From NCBI GenBank assembly GCA_015522765.1, contig WALR01000011.1, forward strand, positions 1-5,999: DNA of 5,999 nt, written 5' to 3'. The number at the start of each line of letters is the position of its first letter. Positions within the stretch are counted from its first letter, which is position 1. A model generated the notes under the pieces. That model worked only from the letters and a program-made list of their open reading frames with translations, did not search any database and was not told the DNA's origin. This document shows positions 4,996 to 5,999 of the stretch, one piece after another. The translations under genes were made by a program, and so were the position numbers. The stretch is from Candidatus Woesearchaeota archaeon. Lineage in GTDB: Archaea; Nanobdellota; Nanobdellia; Woesearchaeales; WALR01.

Positions 4996-5997
4996 TTACT
5001 CCAGCTGTTTTGTTAAATCAAGCTCGCCCTTAGGCTCGCCGGTGATTAAAAGAAGCTCGTACGACCTTATGAAATCAGAAAATTTTTCTTTCATAATCTT
5101 CATCTGTTTGTCTGCTGACTCGTAGTTTTCAGAGTCCATCTCAAGCTCAAGCATCCAGGGCCCTATCTTCTGCTCGTAGTGAAAGATATTTCCCTGCTGG
5201 ATGCAATACTGTTTCAGGGAGTTGTTCTTTGCACTTGTATAATCCTTGAGGTAGAGAATCACCTTATAAAAGCTCATCCCAATTTTTTTCACATCGAGCT
5301 GAAGGCGAAAGCGGTTGATGATTCCCCTCTGGAGAAGCTCTTTAATCCTGTAGGAAACAATCCTGGGGGTGAGGCCTGTTCTTTTCGCGATTTCCGTAGC
5401 CGGCAGCCTTGCGTTCCTTGAGATAGCCCCCAGAATCTTCAGGTCTGCGTTGTCAAGGGCCGGCTGTTCAACAGAGGAGTACCATGTTTTGCCGACGCCC
5501 GGCTTCCCAAGGGGATAGCCCCTCGAGATAATCTCTATTGCGACATGGGCGGCCAGACTCTGATTTAGTATGTACTGCCCGAATTTATTATGGACATCGA
5601 CGACAATGCCATAAAACTGCTTCACATCCTTTACGCACAGGCTGTATATTAGGTCCCATCTTCCGGAGCACCTCGCAATCCACCAGACCTGCTTCACGCC
5701 CTTGAGGTAATCAACAATATCCGCCTCTGTCTTATCAGTCGTATTCTGAAGCTCCAGGTAGACATTCCATATCATCAGCCCCAGTTTTCCCGCATCCAGA
5801 AATGTAAGATAGTTCTTAATCAGCCCTGCTTTCTCCATGCGCTTTAGCCTGTAATCTATAAGGGCAGGGGAGGCCCTGACCTTTTTTGAGAGTTTTGTCA
5901 ATGGCTGCCTGGCATCAATGTCAAGCTCGTAGAGCAGCTTCCTGTCGAGCAGGGTCAGTTTAAGCGGCTTTTCAGGCACATAATTATCGACTTGCAT
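4996..5997 (-). CDS. Lrp/AsnC-type transcription regulator with two tandem modules
   Basis: A 333-residue DNA-binding regulator built from two complete Lrp/AsnC units. Unit 1 has an AsnC-type winged HTH at about 15-60 (LDRKLLYELDIDARQPLTKL, then YRLKRMEKAGLI), followed by a RAM-type effector/dimerisation domain at about 68-155. A linker (about 160-180) leads to unit 2, with a second HTH at 183-228 (LKILGAISRNARLPATEIAK, then YRIKELLQRGII) and a second RAM domain at about 235-320. The two HTHs share L-x(3)-D/N-AR-x-P, YR-K and GLI/GII landmarks, so they look like an internal duplication. Single Lrp proteins are about 150 residues and dimerise, so this one may be a built-in dimer. The ATG at 5997 is two bases from the window edge; an earlier start outside cannot be excluded. 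The targets are unknown; the DUF763 gene, 91 bases downstream, is one candidate. Confidence 0.88.
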   Translation of the reverse strand: MQVDNYVPEKPLKLTLLDRKLLYELDIDARQPLTKLSKKVRASPALIDYRLKRMEKAGLIKNYLTFLDAGKLGLMIWNVYLELQNTTDKTEADIVDYLKGVKQVWWIARCSGRWDLIYSLCVKDVKQFYGIVVDVHNKFGQYILNQSLAAHVAIEIISRGYPLGKPGVGKTWYSSVEQPALDNADLKILGAISRNARLPATEIAKRTGLTPRIVSYRIKELLQRGIINRFRLQLDVKKIGMSFYKVILYLKDYTSAKNNSLKQYCIQQGNIFHYEQKIGPWMLELEMDSENYESADKQMKIMKEKFSDFIRSYELLLITGEPKGELDLTKQLE

Positions 5998-5999
5998 AC

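Overview
The window is archaeal. It encodes a replication factor C large subunit, tandem Lrp/AsnC-type regulator modules and a DUF763 protein. Upstream of most genes it has AT-rich box A elements, several at leaderless-transcript distance from the start codon, together with tight gene packing and frequent AGG/ATA codons. The short RfcL, the bacterial-looking glycyl-tRNA synthetase and the double Lrp protein would fit an uncultivated lineage such as a DPANN archaeon. That placement is an inference and no lineage marker here settles it.

Layout. 1-198 (-) is the 5' part of an unrecognised gene running off the left edge. 199-351 is a divergent promoter region. 352-1578 (+) is rfcL, the clamp-loader large subunit, and 1642-3135 (+) is glyS, 63 bases downstream with a strong Shine-Dalgarno site of its own. 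A 14-base convergent gap separates glyS from a minus-strand block. In transcription order that block is a double-module Lrp/AsnC regulator (5997-4996), a DUF763 protein (4904-3795), a 63-residue SWIM zinc-finger protein (3770-3579) and a degenerate S-adenosylmethionine decarboxylase-like protein (3557-3150).

How the genes may work together. The plus-strand pair is housekeeping: DNA replication and translation. The minus-strand genes are packed 21-91 bases apart, but each of the last three has a box A-like element centred about 25-29 bases before its ATG. Two of these elements overlap the stop codon of the gene upstream. They may therefore be transcribed separately as leaderless or near-leaderless mRNAs rather than as one operon.

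Most notable points: the AdoMet decarboxylase homologue has lost the self-cleavage serine and the catalytic cysteine; the GlyRS looks like the bacterial alpha2 type; RfcL has no visible C-terminal PCNA-binding motif; and stop codons coincide with box A elements. I found no RNA gene, CRISPR array, insertion sequence or clear mobile element.
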